Shown here: in pieces, positions 6,008 to 7,220 of the stretch | Layout: each line of letters opens with the position of its first letter | How positions within the stretch are numbered: the stretch's first letter is position 1 | Source: Gemmatimonadota bacterium | GTDB lineage: Bacteria > Gemmatimonadota > Gemmatimonadetes > Longimicrobiales > Gaopeijiaceae | Assembly: GCA_024638395.1 (NCBI GenBank) | Contig: JAHEKK010000157.1 | Location: forward strand, 1-7,220 | Direction: 5' to 3' | DNA length: 7,220 nt | Made by a program: the position numbers and the translations under genes | Notes under the pieces: generated by a model | The model's input: the letters and a program-made list of their open reading frames with translations, nothing else | Databases searched by the model: none | What the model was told of the DNA's origin: nothing

Positions 6008-6865
6008 CTAGTTGGCGGCTTCGGCTCCATCGGGCGCCCATCCGAAGTAGGCGAGAAAGAGCTTGAATAGCTCCGGATCCACCTCGGCCAAGGCACCGGG
6101 AACCTCGAAGTAGGCTTCAACGGCGACGGCAAAGAACTCGGCCTCGTTGGTTGCGGCGTAGTCGTCCAGGTAGGGTTCGACTCCATCGTTCAGGTCGGCC
6201 CTCAACTCCTCCAGCCTGGCCGCCACGAGGGCCTGCCATTCGGTGCGAAGCGCGGTGGGCACGTCGGCGGGCATGCCGCCGCTCTCCCCGTCTCCCTGAT
6301 CCAGCTGGTGTGCAAACTCGTGGAACACCACGTTCCATCCGTCGTCGGGGTCTCTGGCACCGGCCGCAACGCTGGGCCACGAGAGAATCACGGTCCCATG
6401 GTCCCACGACTCCCCCAGGGTCGGCCCGTCGTCCATGTCCACGAGGTCGAAGTCCATGCTCGAGTCGGGTCGTCTTGGGACGAACGTCTCCGGGTAGACG
6501 ATGACCCGCCGGGTCGAAGGGAAGGGATGGGTTTCCTTCCCCAGGACCAGGTAGCAGGCCTGGCTGGCGACGGACAGCTTCACCCGCTCGGTGATCACGA
6601 AGCCTGCGGCGCCTTCGAACCGTGTATCCCGGAGAAAGATCTGGACGATTCGTAGCAGTCGATCGAATTTGACGGACGAGAGGCTGCGGGAGGCCGGGAA
6701 GACATCCCTCACGAGCTGCCCCCAATGGGCGGGCGGGTCCTCCGCGAGCCACGGGATTCTTTCGGGGCCGGTCCGAGCGAGCAACCTGACCAGGACCGGC
6801 CGGATCAAGACATAGGAGGCCCCGAAGAGGATCAGGGCCGCGAGGACCGCGAGTGCGGCTTGCAC
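6008..6865 (-). CDS. mtfA: MtfA-type zinc peptidase (M90 family), N-terminally membrane-anchored
   Basis: A 285-residue protein. Residues about 3-29 form one hydrophobic segment (AALAVLAALILFGASYVLI) followed by basic residues, predicting a single N-terminal membrane anchor. The catalytic core carries HEFAHQLD at residues 182-189: His182 and His186 would bind zinc and Glu183 would be the general base. A downstream helix, NEAEFFAVAVEAYFEVP (240-256), supplies the acidic third ligand typical of the family. Other family marks are SSVKFDRLLRIVQIFLRD (63-80) and VIVYPETFV (121-129). In enterobacteria MtfA is a cytoplasmic aminopeptidase that is inactive until it meets the glucose repressor Mlc. 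That partner is not visible here, so the substrate is unknown. The start is GTG 6865. No Shine-Dalgarno is visible before it, but this start preserves the anchor. It lies 46 bases after the corA stop, so co-transcription is plausible. Confidence 0.92.
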   Translation of the reverse strand: MQAALAVLAALILFGASYVLIRPVLVRLLARTGPERIPWLAEDPPAHWGQLVRDVFPASRSLSSVKFDRLLRIVQIFLRDTRFEGAAGFVITERVKLSVASQACYLVLGKETHPFPSTRRVIVYPETFVPRRPDSSMDFDLVDMDDGPTLGESWDHGTVILSWPSVAAGARDPDDGWNVVFHEFAHQLDQGDGESGGMPADVPTALRTEWQALVAARLEELRADLNDGVEPYLDDYAATNEAEFFAVAVEAYFEVPGALAEVDPELFKLFLAYFGWAPDGAEAAN

Positions 6866-6911
6866 AGAAGGAGCTATCGGGAGGTAGGTGGCAACCGGGT
6901 GGGGACTCCGG

Positions 6912-7220
<309 letters not shown>

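Noticed and set aside
6870..6893. Purine-rich AAGGAG and GGGAGG on the plus strand as ribosome sites for a small rightward gene
   Set aside because: The only following frame runs antisense through the corA end and shows no protein-like features. The purines are just the complement of the mtfA leader.

Overview
The window is GC-rich (by eye about two thirds G+C), with ordinary high-GC bacterial codon use in every gene. It holds six protein genes, two of them cut by the window ends. There is no RNA gene, CRISPR array, insertion sequence or phage gene. The gene families suggest an environmental Gram-negative, most likely Gemmatimonadota or a similar soil or marine lineage. They are a TPR tail of the kind fused to TolB/FlgO-like or kinase domains, a His-rich TPR lipoprotein, an ASPIC/UnbV propeller, and an MBL lipoprotein. 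The taxonomic call is inference from family flavour, not from a marker gene.

Layout, left to right. (1) 2-1279, +: C-terminal part of a large TPR protein. (2) 1383-2453, -: metallo-beta-lactamase-fold hydrolase with a lipoprotein signal, convergent with gene 1 across a 103-base gap. (3) 2454-2694: divergent intergenic region with an imperfect 28-bp palindrome, smaller palindromes and one weak promoter candidate. (4) 2695-4335, +: TPR lipoprotein with histidine/aromatic signature segments. (5) 4402-5898, -: seven-repeat FG-GAP/VCBS propeller with an ASPIC/UnbV C-terminal domain, convergent with gene 4 across 66 bases. (6) 6008-6865, -: membrane-anchored MtfA-type (M90) zinc peptidase. (7) 6912-7220, -: C-terminal end of a CorA-type Mg2+/Co2+ transporter, cut by the window edge. 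No gene-free stretch exceeds 300 bases.

How the parts may work together. Three of the six products (MBL enzyme, TPR protein, FG-GAP protein) carry N-terminal signals compatible with lipoprotein export, so much of the window serves the cell envelope. The MBL and TPR lipoprotein genes share one divergent control region that contains a dyad, so co-regulation is plausible. corA, mtfA and the FG-GAP gene are co-oriented. corA and mtfA are 46 bases apart and may be co-transcribed. The FG-GAP gene follows after 109 bases that contain two back-to-back hairpins.

I do not see a clear new defence or biosynthetic system. The most useful leads are the divergent lipoprotein pair with its putative operator, the histidine signature of the TPR lipoprotein, and the membrane-anchored MtfA beside corA. 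Three minus-strand starts are GTG. For the MBL and FG-GAP genes I moved the start well inside the longest open frame, on the basis of Shine-Dalgarno placement and signal peptides.
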